From assembly GCF_021083305.1 (NCBI RefSeq), contig NZ_JAJFAY010000001.1:310001-374000 (forward strand): 64,000 nt of DNA. Direction: 5' to 3'. This DNA is from Haladaptatus sp. DYF46. GTDB lineage: Archaea > Halobacteriota > Halobacteria > Halobacteriales > Haladaptataceae. Made by a program: the position numbers and the translations under genes. Under the pieces are notes generated by a model. It saw nothing but the letters and a program-made list of their open reading frames with translations. It was not told the origin of the DNA and searched no databases. This document shows, one piece after another, positions 1 through 9,363 of this stretch (within the stretch, counting starts at the first letter, position 1; every line of letters begins with the position of its first letter).

Positions 1-1
1 C

Positions 2-1366
2 GGGCGCGAGGTGTCGGACCACGGGACGAACTACACCATCCGGCAGTTCAAGGACGTGCCGTTCACGCCAATCGACCTCATCAATTGGAACACCTTCTCG
101 CTGGAGGAGATGGCGTTCCTCTGGCTCGCCATCGAGAACCACCGTTCGCTCATCTTCGCCGGGGGGACGGCGTCCGGGAAGACGACGAGCCTCAACGCCG
201 TCTCGCTGTTCATCCCGAGCAACACGAAGATCGTCTCCATCGAGGACACGCGCGAGGTGGAACTGCCCCAGCGCAACTGGATCGCGAGCGTCACCCGCCC
301 CTCGTTCTCGGACGACGACAAGGGCGACGTGGACGAGTTCGACCTGCTGGAGGCCCCGCTCCGCCAACGCCCCGACTACATCGTGATGGGCGAGATTCGG
401 GGGGAAGAGGGGCGAACGCTCTTTCAGGTCATGTCCACGGGACACACGACCTACACGACGTTCCACGCCGATACCGTGGGCGAGGTGCTGAAACGGTTCA
501 CGACGGAGCCAATCAACGTCTCGAAGACGCTGTTCACCGCCCTCGATTTGGTGTCCGTCCAGACCCAGACGCGGGTGAAGGGGAGCAAGGTGCGCCGGAC
601 GAAGTCGCTGACCGAGATCAACCACTACGACACGGAGAACGATGAGATCAACGTCAAGGACGTGTTCCAGTGGCGCGCCGAAACGGACGAACACGAACCG
701 CTCACCGGGTCGAACACGTTGGAGGAGATAAAGTTCGACCGCGGGTGGGACCAGTCCCGGTTGGACGAGGAATTCCTGAAACGGCGGACCATCCTCGCCT
801 ACCTTATCGACAACGGCCTGAACGAGTACACGCAGGTCGCGGCGACGATTCAGGCGTTCATCAACGATCCCGACACCATCCTCGCGCTGGTGGCGAACGA
901 CGCGCTCGAAGACAGCCTCGCCGACCTTCGCGAGATGGAAAGCGTCCTCATCGACATCGACCCCGAAAAGGAGGAGATGGTCCCGCGACCCGATCCGACC
1001 CGGGAAATAGCGGATCTGTCGGAGGACATCCTCGCCGAGGCGGAGGACCGACTGTTCGACGACTATCGGGACGTCTCCGTCTCGGAGAAGGGCCTCGCCG
1101 TCGCGCTGGCGGACACGGCGAAACCGACGAACGACAGGGGTACCGACGGTCCGCGAGACGGGAGCGAATCGAGCATCGAGCGGGGCTCCGGTTTCGGCCG
1201 TGAAGCCGACGTCGAACGGGAATCAGCGAGCGTTCCCGATTCGGCGCTCGACGACGATGACCCGTTCGGCGGGTTCGAGGAGGCAACGGTCACGGACGAC
1301 GGGAACGACGAGGACGATGAGGACGACGAAGACGAAGGGACGACGGAATCGGAGGACGACGGATGA
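2..1366 (+). CDS. Type II/IV secretion system ATPase, PilB/GspE-like (5' end cut by window)
   Basis: The reading frame is open to the left edge, so the N-terminus is missing. It is the motor ATPase of an archaeal type IV pilus-like machine, using ATP at the inner face of the membrane to drive pilin assembly. Counting from the GTG at 11, Walker A GGTASGKT is at residues 51-58, Walker B IVMGEIRGEE near 124-133, and the His box near 145-152. After about residue 330 the protein turns into a long Asp/Glu-rich tail, probably unstructured. The stop overlaps the next gene by ATGA, so the two are translationally coupled. The family is clear; which pilus it serves is inferred. Confidence 0.93.
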   Translation, partial: GREVSDHGTNYTIRQFKDVPFTPIDLINWNTFSLEEMAFLWLAIENHRSLIFAGGTASGKTTSLNAVSLFIPSNTKIVSIEDTREVELPQRNWIASVTRPSFSDDDKGDVDEFDLLEAPLRQRPDYIVMGEIRGEEGRTLFQVMSTGHTTYTTFHADTVGEVLKRFTTEPINVSKTLFTALDLVSVQTQTRVKGSKVRRTKSLTEINHYDTENDEINVKDVFQWRAETDEHEPLTGSNTLEEIKFDRGWDQSRLDEEFLKRRTILAYLIDNGLNEYTQVAATIQAFINDPDTILALVANDALEDSLADLREMESVLIDIDPEKEEMVPRPDPTREIADLSEDILAEAEDRLFDDYRDVSVSEKGLAVALADTAKPTNDRGTDGPRDGSESSIERGSGFGREADVERESASVPDSALDDDDPFGGFEEATVTDDGNDEDDEDDEDEGTTESEDDG

Positions 1367-3411
1367 GTTTCGGTTCCGCGTCCGCACAGGGCGGGTCGAG
1401 CGCGGACGCGCTCGCCGACGCCTTCTATCCGCTGTACGAGCGTCTCTTCCCCGAGAACAGCGATTTCGTCGCCGACTTGGAAGGAAAACTCGCCGAGGCG
1501 CGGATGTCCGAGACGGCGGAACTGTACCTCTCGCGAGGCCTCGCGATCGGAACGCTCGCCGGACTCGTCCTGTGGTTGGTCGGTCTGTTTCTCGGGTATC
1601 TCCTCCTGCGGTCCGGCGTCGTCGGAACGGGCGTTTGGCTCGGAATGCCCGTCTCGGGAACCGTCGCCGACGTGCTGAACGCGCTCAAGGTTCCCGCGCT
1701 GGTCCTCGGAACCGGCGTCGTCCTCGGCGCGGTCGGATTTTTGGCCGGTTTCGGAACGGTACTCGTCATCCCGTACAGCCGTGCCGGGGAGCGAAAGCGG
1801 GAGATAAACATGCTCCTGCCGGACGCCGTCTCGTTCATGTACGCCCTCTCCATCGGCGGGCTGAATCAACTGGAGATACTGGAGGCGATGGCGAAGGCGG
1901 ACGACACCTACGGCGAGGTGTCACGCGAGTTCCAGAGCGTCGTGCAGGAAACCGACTACTTCGACATCGACTACCGAAACGCCATCAGAAAGCGGGCGCT
2001 CGAAACGCCGAGCGACGAGTTGGCTCAGTTTTTCACCGACATGCTCTCGATAATCAACAGCGGCGGGAACATGACCCGGTTTCTGGACGACAAGAAGGAC
2101 AAACACATGCGGACGGCCAAACAGGAACAGGAGTTGACGCTCGAAACTCTCGAACTGTTCGGCGAGATGTACATGACGCTCTCGCTGTTTCCCCTGCTCC
2201 TCATCATCATTCTCGTCATCATGAGCATGCTCGGAAAGGCACAGGAGATTCTGCTCTACGGGACGGTGTACGCCCTGATTCCGCTCATCGGCGTCGGCTT
2301 CCTCGTCCTCGTCTCGACCGTGAAACAGGACGAAGTGGGTGACGGCTACCTCGACTCCGGTGAGGGGACGAACCGCCTCGAAACCGTCTCCGGGTCCGGC
2401 CTCCTCCACCTCGGACTCGTCGAGGAGTTCGTCGGCGAGTTTTCCGTCTTCGACCGGATCAAAAGTCGAGAGGGAACCCACACCACCCTCGAACTGCTGA
2501 AACGACCGCACGTCTTCTTCCGCGACAACCCGCTGTACGTCCTCGGCATCACGGTTCCGACATCGGTGGTCCTCGTCGCCAGCGCGGTGTGGACGGGGGC
2601 CGTGGCGTCGTCGTTCGACGGTCTCCGGGCGAACCCCACGTGGACGACGTTCGTCTACGTCTACATACCGCTGTACGTGAACGGATTTCCGCTCGCCGTC
2701 TTCCGCGAATGGAACGTCCGCTCGCGGCACAAGGTGATTCGGAAGCTCTCGGACGACCTCCGAAAACTGTCCAGCGCGAACGACACGGGCCTGACGCTGC
2801 TCGAATCCGTGAAGACCGTCGCCGAGACGTCTTCGGGAACGCTCGCCGACGAGTTCGATCGGATGCACGCCAAGGTCCAGTACGGGATGAACATGAAGGC
2901 GGCGCTCATCGAGTTCAACAACCGGTATCACATCCCCCGACTCGCCCGGACGGTGAAGCTCATCAGCAAAGCACAGGAAGCGTCGAGCCAGATTACGGCC
3001 GTTCTGACCACGGCGGCACAGACCAGCGAGAATCAGGACGACATCGCGCGGGAGCGCCGGTCCCGCGCCCGGATGCAGGTCGTCATCATCATGATGACGT
3101 ACCTCACGCTCCTCGCCGTGATGGCGATTCTGAAGACGCAGTTCCTCGACGTGATGGCGAACCTCTCGGCGAGCGCGGGCGGAAGCGGAGGTGCCGGCGG
3201 AGCGGCGGGTGTGGGTTCGTCCGGTCCGAGTTTCGGCGGCGGCGTCGATACCGAGACGCTCTCGATGCTCTTTTTCCACGCCGTGACGATTCAGGCCATC
3301 CTCTCGGGGTTCATCAGCGGGTACATCCGTGACGCGGACCTCCTGTCGGGCGTCAAGTTCGCCGTCGTGCTGGCGACGACGGCGCTCGGCGTGTGGATGG
3401 TGGTGGGCTGA
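1363..3411 (+). CDS. Type II secretion F family (TadC/PilC-like) platform membrane protein
   Basis: A 682-residue polytopic protein expected to be the membrane platform on which the upstream ATPase works. Hydrophobic segments lie near residues 60-82, 108-147, 275-320, 390-415, 565-585 and at the C-terminus. They frame two cytoplasmic GspF-like helical domains (about 160-275 and 455-565), the duplicated arrangement seen in archaeal PilC proteins. A Gly/Ala/Ser-rich linker sits near 600-620. The ATG lies in the ATGA overlap with the ATPase stop. ATPase plus platform plus pilin-like genes is the standard core of an archaeal type IV pilus locus. Confidence 0.92.
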   Translation: MSFGSASAQGGSSADALADAFYPLYERLFPENSDFVADLEGKLAEARMSETAELYLSRGLAIGTLAGLVLWLVGLFLGYLLLRSGVVGTGVWLGMPVSGTVADVLNALKVPALVLGTGVVLGAVGFLAGFGTVLVIPYSRAGERKREINMLLPDAVSFMYALSIGGLNQLEILEAMAKADDTYGEVSREFQSVVQETDYFDIDYRNAIRKRALETPSDELAQFFTDMLSIINSGGNMTRFLDDKKDKHMRTAKQEQELTLETLELFGEMYMTLSLFPLLLIIILVIMSMLGKAQEILLYGTVYALIPLIGVGFLVLVSTVKQDEVGDGYLDSGEGTNRLETVSGSGLLHLGLVEEFVGEFSVFDRIKSREGTHTTLELLKRPHVFFRDNPLYVLGITVPTSVVLVASAVWTGAVASSFDGLRANPTWTTFVYVYIPLYVNGFPLAVFREWNVRSRHKVIRKLSDDLRKLSSANDTGLTLLESVKTVAETSSGTLADEFDRMHAKVQYGMNMKAALIEFNNRYHIPRLARTVKLISKAQEASSQITAVLTTAAQTSENQDDIARERRSRARMQVVIIMMTYLTLLAVMAILKTQFLDVMANLSASAGGSGGAGGAAGVGSSGPSFGGGVDTETLSMLFFHAVTIQAILSGFISGYIRDADLLSGVKFAVVLATTALGVWMVVG

Positions 3412-3413
3412 CC

Positions 3414-3842
3414 ATGGGCGACAGAGGCCAGACGCTGAACGACTACGTGCTCGGTATCAGCGTGTTCCTGCTGACGGTGGCGTTCGTCGTCGCGTTTCTG
3501 CCGAGCATCTTCACCCCGTTCAACGCGCCGATAGACGATTCGACCGCCGCTCGCGCGAGCCGCGGTGCGACGTTCATTATCGACGACCTCTCCGTCGAGG
3601 GACGAGCGAACGTGTTGGACCAAAGCCGAACCACGACGTTTTTCGAGCAGAACGAGACGGAACTCCGTCGGGTGCTCGGCTTCCCGCGGACGACTGACGT
3701 CAACGTCACGCTCGTCGATGCGGAAACCGGAATCGTCAATCGATCCGCAGGTGACGCGCCGGGCGACGATCCGACCGCAGCGACGGATCGCATCGTTCGA
3801 ATCGGATCGAACACCTACCAACTGACGGTGAGAGTATGGTAG
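3414..3842 (+). CDS. Pilin-like protein, first of five in the operon
   Basis: A 142-residue protein starting MGDRGQTLNDYVLGISVFLL: a short charged leader with RGQ, then one hydrophobic helix, the class III (prepilin-type) signal layout. The rest is hydrophilic, with Asn-rich N-glycosylation-like sites. The ATG is two bases after the stop of the platform gene; a longer frame reading back into that gene was not used. No function beyond a minor pilin or pilus-associated subunit can be assigned. The C-terminus, ending VRVW, overlaps the next gene by seven bases. Confidence 0.8.
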   Translation: MGDRGQTLNDYVLGISVFLLTVAFVVAFLPSIFTPFNAPIDDSTAARASRGATFIIDDLSVEGRANVLDQSRTTTFFEQNETELRRVLGFPRTTDVNVTLVDAETGIVNRSAGDAPGDDPTAATDRIVRIGSNTYQLTVRVW

Positions 3843-4462
3843 ACGACAGGGGGCAGGCGTACACGCTGGAGGGGTTCGTCGGCGCGCTCGTCGTGCTGAC
3901 CGCCCTGCTGTTCGTCTTCCAGTCCATCGTGCTGACGCCGACGACGGCGGGGACGGTCGACCAGGACGTGAAAGCACAACTCCGCGTCCAAGCGAACGAC
4001 GCGCTCAGGACCGTCGATAGCGACGGAACGCTGGAAAATCTCACCCGGTACTGGAACGCGAGCGGCGGGTTCGCCTACGCGAACGAAAGCGAAGTGGGAT
4101 ACGGCTCGGAACCGCCCTGCGCGCCCGCCCGTTCCCCGGACGAGGTGTGTGACTCGCTCGGCGAGACCCTCCACGACGCGTTCACGGTTCGCGGCTACAC
4201 GTACAACCTCTACGTGAGCTATCAACTTCCGGACGACCCGACGGAAGTCGCCACGGAGCGCGTCGTCTACCGCGGCGTGCCGTCGGCCAACGCGGTGACG
4301 GCGAGACACACCGTCGTCCTGTACGACGACCAGCGGTTGACCGCCCCGGACGACGGCGGGAACGCGACGCTCGAATCGCTCGGGTCGAACGGGTTCTACG
4401 CGTCCGATGCCGACGAGGGCGTCGTCTACAACGTCGTGGAGGTGCGGTTGGTCGTATGGTAG
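3836..4462 (+). CDS. Pilin-like protein, second in the operon
   Basis: A 208-residue protein beginning MVDDRGQAYTLEGFVGALVV: a charged leader, DRGQ, then a hydrophobic helix to about residue 32, as in prepilin-like signal-anchored proteins. The remainder is predicted extracytoplasmic. It holds two Cys (CAPARSPDEVC, near residues 100-110) that could form a disulphide outside the cell. It overlaps the neighbours on both sides by seven bases (ATGGTAG junctions). The family is a haloarchaeal conserved type of unknown function; a pilus subunit role is inferred from context. Confidence 0.8.
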   Translation: MVDDRGQAYTLEGFVGALVVLTALLFVFQSIVLTPTTAGTVDQDVKAQLRVQANDALRTVDSDGTLENLTRYWNASGGFAYANESEVGYGSEPPCAPARSPDEVCDSLGETLHDAFTVRGYTYNLYVSYQLPDDPTEVATERVVYRGVPSANAVTARHTVVLYDDQRLTAPDDGGNATLESLGSNGFYASDADEGVVYNVVEVRLVVW

Positions 4463-5391
4463 ACGGAAGCGAACGCCGTCGCCTGCGCGGCGACGACCGA
4501 GGACAACTCATCCTCGTCGGCGCGGTGGTCATCGCAATCGCGCTCGTCGGCGTCGTCGTCGTCCTCAACAGCGTCCTCTACACGGAGAACGTCGCCAACC
4601 GGGAACCGATTTCGTCGACGCGCGACGCGCGGGATGCACACACCCTCGTACGGGAGGACATCGGGTCGCTCGTTCGACGGGTCGATTACGAGGAGCGGTA
4701 CGATTCGCCGAACGCGGTCCGAACAGCGGTCAACGCGAGCGTCGCGGAGTACGGGACGCTCATCGGACTCCGACTCTCCCGGCGCGCGCCCGCCTCGTTG
4801 AACCTCACCGTCGTCGACGAAACGGTCGGAACGGGTATCGAACAGGACTCCGGCGGGAACTTCACGAACGCGACCGATGCGAGCAACTGGACCGTCGCGC
4901 GGAACGCGGACGTTCGACGGTTCGTCGCGACGGTGAACCGGTCGTCGCTTTCGACCGACGCCAACGCTTCTTTCGCGGTGACGACCACCGACGGGTCCGC
5001 GAACTGGACGCTCTCGCTCTCCCGGAACGGGAGCGACGTCGTCGTGCGAACGAGCGGGTCCTCGAGTCCGACGGCGAGTTGTAATGTCACCGCGGACCGA
5101 CTTCGAATCGACTTCCGCAACGGCACCGTATCGGGCTGTTCGTTCACGTTCGCGGACGGCGTCGGCGACGGCTACGACGTGACGTATCGGAACGGCGCGA
5201 ACGCGAGCGGAAACTACTCCATCCTCCTCAACGGAACCGACGCGACGATTCCGTCGGAGTCAGTGTGGACCGACTCCGACGCGTCGCCGTACCGAACGTA
5301 CGTCGTCTACGACGTCTCGGTTCGGTTGACATACGCGACGCCGGAACTGACCTACCGAACGCTCCTTCGAACCGTCCTCTACGAACCATGA
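4456..5391 (+). CDS. Pilin-like protein, third in the operon
   Basis: A 311-residue protein with leader MVDGSERRRLRGDDRGQLIL followed by a strong hydrophobic helix (about residues 18-38), again the DRGQ plus helix pattern. The extracellular part is long, Ser/Thr/Asn-rich and has many N-x-S/T sequons, fitting a glycosylated surface subunit. Two Cys near residues 209 and 222 may pair. The stop overlaps the next start as ATGA. Its size makes it a candidate tip or adhesin-type minor pilin rather than the major subunit, but this is inference. Confidence 0.8.
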   Translation: MVDGSERRRLRGDDRGQLILVGAVVIAIALVGVVVVLNSVLYTENVANREPISSTRDARDAHTLVREDIGSLVRRVDYEERYDSPNAVRTAVNASVAEYGTLIGLRLSRRAPASLNLTVVDETVGTGIEQDSGGNFTNATDASNWTVARNADVRRFVATVNRSSLSTDANASFAVTTTDGSANWTLSLSRNGSDVVVRTSGSSSPTASCNVTADRLRIDFRNGTVSGCSFTFADGVGDGYDVTYRNGANASGNYSILLNGTDATIPSESVWTDSDASPYRTYVVYDVSVRLTYATPELTYRTLLRTVLYEP

Positions 5392-5858
5392 CTCCCACGC
5401 GATTCGCGGCCGACGACAGAGCGGTTTCGACCACCGTCACGTACGTCTTGACGATGGCGATTACGGCGGTGCTCCTCGGCGGACTCATCACTGCCGCCGG
5501 GGGACTCGTGGAGAACCAGCGAACGCAGGCGGTACGGAACGAGCTCGGCGTCGTCGGCGAGCGAATGGCGGGCGAGTTGACGAGCGTTGACTCCCTTGTG
5601 CGGGTCGGGGAGAACCCCACGGTTCGACTGCGCGCGACGCACCGACGACAGGTCGCGGGCAGATACTACTCGGTCGAACTCGTGACCGACGGGCCGCCGT
5701 GTCCCGGTCAACAGTGTCTCGTCCTCTCCACCGACGACGTGACGGTGACGGTCCCGTTCGCCACGGAAACGCCGGTTCGTCGGGGGAACGTGTCCGGCGG
5801 CACCGTCGTCATCGAATACGACACCGCGAACGGAACGCTCGGGGTGACGGACCCGTGA
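5388..5858 (+). CDS. Pilin-like protein, fourth in the operon
   Basis: A 156-residue protein starting MTPTRFAADDRAVSTTVTYV, with the helix at about residues 14-36. The DDRAVS pattern before the helix matches archaeal pilin and archaellin N-termini, where DRAVS or RGVS surrounds the prepilin peptidase site. Two Cys occur in PPCPGQQC near residue 107. The start was placed at the ATG of the ATGA overlap with the preceding gene; the open frame extends upstream only as antisense-like sequence. The stop overlaps the following GTG (GTGA). Confidence 0.78.
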   Translation: MTPTRFAADDRAVSTTVTYVLTMAITAVLLGGLITAAGGLVENQRTQAVRNELGVVGERMAGELTSVDSLVRVGENPTVRLRATHRRQVAGRYYSVELVTDGPPCPGQQCLVLSTDDVTVTVPFATETPVRRGNVSGGTVVIEYDTANGTLGVTDP

Positions 5859-6607
5859 CGTTCGACGAGCGCGGGGTGAGCGAGGTGCTCGGCTTCGTCT
5901 TCATCTTCGCCATCATCGTGGCGTCCGTCGGTCTCCTCTACGTCAGCGGCGTCGGGTCGTTGACCGACGCCCGCAACGCGGAGCAGTCGCGCAACGCCCA
6001 ACGGGCGTTTTCGGCGCTGGCGACGACGTTCGACGACCTCCAGCGTGGTCGCGCTCCCGCCCGCGCCGGAGAGGTTCGCCTGTCCGGTGGAACGCTGTCG
6101 GTGGAACGGGGAACGGAACTCCAAGTCATCGTTGACCAGACGAGTCCGTCCGCGGTCGAGTTCGATCGGACGTTGTCACACGGCGCGCTCGTTTACTCCC
6201 ACGACGGTACCGTCGTAGAGTATGAGGCGGGGGCCGTCTTCGGTCGAAGCGACGGCGGAAGCCTCACCATTCGCCCGCCGGCGTTCGCCTGCGGACCCGA
6301 CCGGGCGTTCGTCTCCTCGGTTTCGGTTGAACAGGGAGGTGGCTCCTCCGTGGTCAGCACGCAGGGGTCGGTCCTCCTCGTCGGGCGAACCGCATCGACG
6401 GAACTCGTCTTTCCGACGGACGGGACCCCGCAGGACGGGGTACGGGCCACGACGGTCAGGTTGAACGTCGAGTCGTCCCCCAACGGTGCCGCGTGGCGTC
6501 GTTACTTCGAAGCCAACGGGTGGTCGAAAAACGGGACGTGGTACGAGTGTCACACCCGGCGGGCGGTCGTTCGCGAGACGACCGTCGTGTTCGCCATCCG
6601 GACCTGA
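5855..6607 (+). CDS. Pilin-like protein, fifth in the operon (DUF7289-like)
   Basis: A 250-residue protein beginning (GTG) VTFDERGVSEVLGFVFIFAI. The ERGVSEV plus hydrophobic stretch is the archaeal pilin N-terminal signature, giving a cleavable leader and an assembly helix. The extracellular domain is beta-rich in appearance and contains two Cys (FACGPDR and WYECHT). It is the last gene of the plus-strand operon and ends two bases from the end of a convergent gene that also encodes a pilin-like protein. GTG was chosen because it lies in a GTGA overlap and begins the conserved motif. Confidence 0.8.
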   Translation: MTFDERGVSEVLGFVFIFAIIVASVGLLYVSGVGSLTDARNAEQSRNAQRAFSALATTFDDLQRGRAPARAGEVRLSGGTLSVERGTELQVIVDQTSPSAVEFDRTLSHGALVYSHDGTVVEYEAGAVFGRSDGGSLTIRPPAFACGPDRAFVSSVSVEQGGGSSVVSTQGSVLLVGRTASTELVFPTDGTPQDGVRATTVRLNVESSPNGAAWRRYFEANGWSKNGTWYECHTRRAVVRETTVVFAIRT

Positions 6608-6609
6608 CC

Positions 6610-8187
6610 TCACGATGCCCGTTCTATCGTGACCTGATTCATCGTCACGTGGACGCGGAAGTCCTCCGGTTCCCCGACGCTTCCCTCCTCGTGAATCGAG
6701 ATGAGGACCACCGCGTCGTTGTAGTCGGGGTCGCCGCTGCCGCATTTCCCCGTCCCGATGTCGTCGGTGGTCGCGTCGGCACAGGAGAGTTCGTACACCA
6801 GCACGAACTCGTTCGGGTCGAGGTCGAGGTAGCCGGTGTCGTTGATTCGGTCGCCGAGCATCTGGGACATGTTCCGCTGTTCGGGATTCGCGGAGCCGTA
6901 CCCCGGAACCTCCATCCCGTCGGCGAGGAGTACGACGTTCCCCTCGTTCGTACCCGATCCGTCGGCCTCGACGACGATGTTGGTCATCAGCGACCCTTCG
7001 TAGTCGGTCCGGTAGGATTCCCAGACGTAATCGTACTGCTCTCCACCGGATTCGTACTGATTGAGTCGTTTCGTCGACGATGACTCCCAATCGACCGAGC
7101 CGATTCCGTACGCGGTTCCCTCCACGCTGATGACGTCGCCCGCGGTCACGTTTTCGGAGAAGTGATAGCCCTCGTCGTGGGTCGGGTCGTTGATGTCGTG
7201 TCTGATGACGTCCGTCGACCCGACGCCGTCGCCCCACGGTTCGTAGGTGTCCCCGCCGATGTTGATGCGCATGTTGATGGGGGCGTTTCGTTTCGTCCCG
7301 TGAACCTCCCACTCGTCGGTCGTGTCGTTGTAAACCCAGTCCAGATCGGTTCCCGAAGAGATCTCCGTCCCCAACACATCCACGCTGACGGAGGCGTTCC
7401 GTTGGGCACTGACGCTGTTGTCGTCGCTCCGGGTCGTCGAACCGCTCAAGATGACTGTCAACGACGCGGTTTCGTTGCCGTCGTCCACCGTTACGGTCCC
7501 ACCGTCGACGTGCGTTCTGAAGAAGTCCGCCCACGCCCGGTAGTAGTCGCTTTCGACGGTGAGCGTCGCGTTGTCCGGCGGGGAGCACCGCGGCGCGTCG
7601 AACGCCTCGCGGAACTCCTCGCTGTCGGCGCGGGAGGCCGTGACGTTTTTCGTTGCCCGGAGTCGCTCGACGGGGCCACTCGCGGACCCGGTGACGTTCA
7701 CCAACTGAAAGCTGAAGGTGCCGTTTCGGTACTGCATGTCCGGCGGCGATATCATGACGCTCCCGTTGCCGGTTCGCTTCCAGACGCCGCCCGCTTGATA
7801 CGCCACCACGTCGCCGTCCTCGCCGCGATACTCGATGGCACCGAATTCGATACGCTTGCGACACGCCGCGTTCGACCCGTTCACGAGCGAGATGGTCATG
7901 GCCCCGTCGTGTGTGACCTCGACGTTGCCGTCCTGGCCGCTGAAATCGAGGACGTGTTCGTTGTTCGTCCCGAACGCGACCTGACTCAATCTGGCGTCCA
8001 CCTCCCGCATCGCGTGTTCCGCGTTCCGTACCTCCACCGCTCCACGAATCTCGTGGACGGCCGTCGAACCGATGAGGAGGACGCCCACGACGGAAACCGT
8101 CACCAGACCGATCATCAAAACGACACCGATGAGCGGGGATTGCCCGCGGCGGTTTTTTCGAAGAATGTCCGGTTTCCGATGTGTCAT
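6610..8187 (-). CDS. Large pilin-like/type IV pilin N-terminal protein
   Basis: A 525-residue protein with MTHRKPDILRKNRRGQSPLI and then a hydrophobic helix (about 19-42), the RRGQS prepilin-like pattern. The exposed part is much longer than in a major pilin. It holds several Cys, an Asp/Gly-rich segment near 250-330, and a C-terminal domain with a CADATTDDIGTGKCG stretch. An upstream ATG at 8202 is possible, but a TATA-like ATTTATG at 8213-8219 sits about 29 bases before 8187, favouring a leaderless start there. It converges on the pilus operon. Probable surface subunit or adhesin; the function is not known. Confidence 0.75.
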   Translation of the reverse strand: MTHRKPDILRKNRRGQSPLIGVVLMIGLVTVSVVGVLLIGSTAVHEIRGAVEVRNAEHAMREVDARLSQVAFGTNNEHVLDFSGQDGNVEVTHDGAMTISLVNGSNAACRKRIEFGAIEYRGEDGDVVAYQAGGVWKRTGNGSVMISPPDMQYRNGTFSFQLVNVTGSASGPVERLRATKNVTASRADSEEFREAFDAPRCSPPDNATLTVESDYYRAWADFFRTHVDGGTVTVDDGNETASLTVILSGSTTRSDDNSVSAQRNASVSVDVLGTEISSGTDLDWVYNDTTDEWEVHGTKRNAPINMRINIGGDTYEPWGDGVGSTDVIRHDINDPTHDEGYHFSENVTAGDVISVEGTAYGIGSVDWESSSTKRLNQYESGGEQYDYVWESYRTDYEGSLMTNIVVEADGSGTNEGNVVLLADGMEVPGYGSANPEQRNMSQMLGDRINDTGYLDLDPNEFVLVYELSCADATTDDIGTGKCGSGDPDYNDAVVLISIHEEGSVGEPEDFRVHVTMNQVTIERAS

Positions 8188-8330
8188 AGTTTCGATTTCC
8201 ATCTCGAACCTGCATAAATCTATGCCAAAAAGTCAACAGAAACGAATGGTCGATAATCGAACCGTACCGTCGACGAACGACCGAGCACGACACAAAAAAT
8301 TGATACCTTTCTCGTCCGAATTTCCGTATC

Positions 8331-8702
8331 GTGTTCGACTCGGAGGAGGCGTTCGTCGGCGCACTGCGGTCCCGCTTCGAGTCGTCGCTGATCGCAGTGG
8401 CCGACGGCCGACGCGAGGAGTACGACCTCCTCTTTTCACGCGAGGACGTCGAGGGGCGGTTCCGCCCCGAAGATTTCGACCGGATTCACGACGGGTCGCT
8501 CCTCCGGCGCGACGCGCGCGAGGACGCCGAAAACGTGTTCCGCGCCGGGTCGCTCGACTTCGCCATCTACACCTTCGACGAAGCCGTCGTCATCCAATTC
8601 CTCCACGGCGAAGGGTCGCTGTTCGTCGCGTTCGAGGACGGCGACGTTCCGCTGTTGCAGGCCGTCGAACTGTGTTCGGAATGGGTTCGGTCAGACGTCT
8701 GA
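8331..8702 (+). CDS. Conserved haloarchaeal protein of unknown function
   Basis: A 123-residue acidic soluble protein, GTG start, with no signal peptide or membrane segment. The sequence alternates amphipathic helices and strands (for example RREEYDLLFSREDVEGRF, then FAIYTFDEAVVIQFL), resembling small one-domain haloarchaeal proteins. I do not recognise a catalytic motif. It lies alone between a minus-strand pilin-like gene and a minus-strand Tat protein. Codon use and acidity match the neighbours, so it is likely real. Confidence 0.65.
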   Translation: MFDSEEAFVGALRSRFESSLIAVADGRREEYDLLFSREDVEGRFRPEDFDRIHDGSLLRRDAREDAENVFRAGSLDFAIYTFDEAVVIQFLHGEGSLFVAFEDGDVPLLQAVELCSEWVRSDV

Positions 8703-8773
8703 TTCGCCCGTTCGGAATACCGTTCCGCCGCGTGACCGGCCGCAGTGGGCGGATCGGAGGTCGTTCGCTCCGA

Positions 8774-9232
8774 TCAGTTCCCCGACGCTTCCGAGACGCG
8801 ACGAACCGCAACCCCGTAGAACGGTCGTTGGGCACAGTAGCCGCTCGGTGCGTCCTCGCAGACGAAAATCGTCGCGATTCGGTAGGTTCCGGGCGGAAGT
8901 CGCTTCCGCGTCGCCCACGCGATTCCTTCCCGTCTTCGGTTTTCTCCCTCGACGGTGGCGAACAGGTAGCGATGGAGGAGCGTTCGCTCCTCGAAGCAGT
9001 CGGCTTGGGTCGGACCGAAGGTCCCCTCGACCCGCCGGACGTCGAGTCGGTCGTTCACGTCCGGGGTCGGGTCGTCCTCGGGCGTGATGTCACAGGTGTA
9101 CAACAACCGCGGCGGCCCCTCGGATTCGGTCCGCGTCGCCGTCGCGTTCGCTGCCCCGAAGGCCGCGAACGTCCCCGTCGCGGCCATTCGGCGAAGCAGT
9201 TCGCGTCTCGTTTGGGTCGTGTTCGGTGTCAT
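8774..9232 (-). CDS. Tat-signal protein of unknown function
   Basis: A 152-residue protein starting MTPNTTQTRRELLRRMAATG, a twin-arginine motif followed by a short Ala-rich hydrophobic stretch, so export through Tat is predicted. The mature part has three or four Cys (YTCDITPED, ADCFEERT, FVCEDAPSGYC) that could form disulphides, and a beta-rich C-terminus. An ATG three codons upstream (9241) is also possible. No enzymatic family is evident. It is transcribed alone. Confidence 0.65.
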   Translation of the reverse strand: MTPNTTQTRRELLRRMAATGTFAAFGAANATATRTESEGPPRLLYTCDITPEDDPTPDVNDRLDVRRVEGTFGPTQADCFEERTLLHRYLFATVEGENRRREGIAWATRKRLPPGTYRIATIFVCEDAPSGYCAQRPFYGVAVRRVSEASGN

Positions 9233-9363
9233 GGGTGGCATCCCCGACTCGCGCCGCTTACCATCGGGACGCGATTAGTTGTTCTGCTCCGTCACACCGA
9301 GGAACTGTAAGAACGAAATGAATCGAGAATAACGTTTATGTTCGGCGAACAGGTACGTCGATT

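Noticed and set aside
6176..8293. Open frame of 705 codons on the minus strand overlapping pilin genes
   Set aside because: It is out of frame with the pilin-like gene at 6610-8187 and very Arg-rich, so a shadow of that gene and of the end of the pilus operon.
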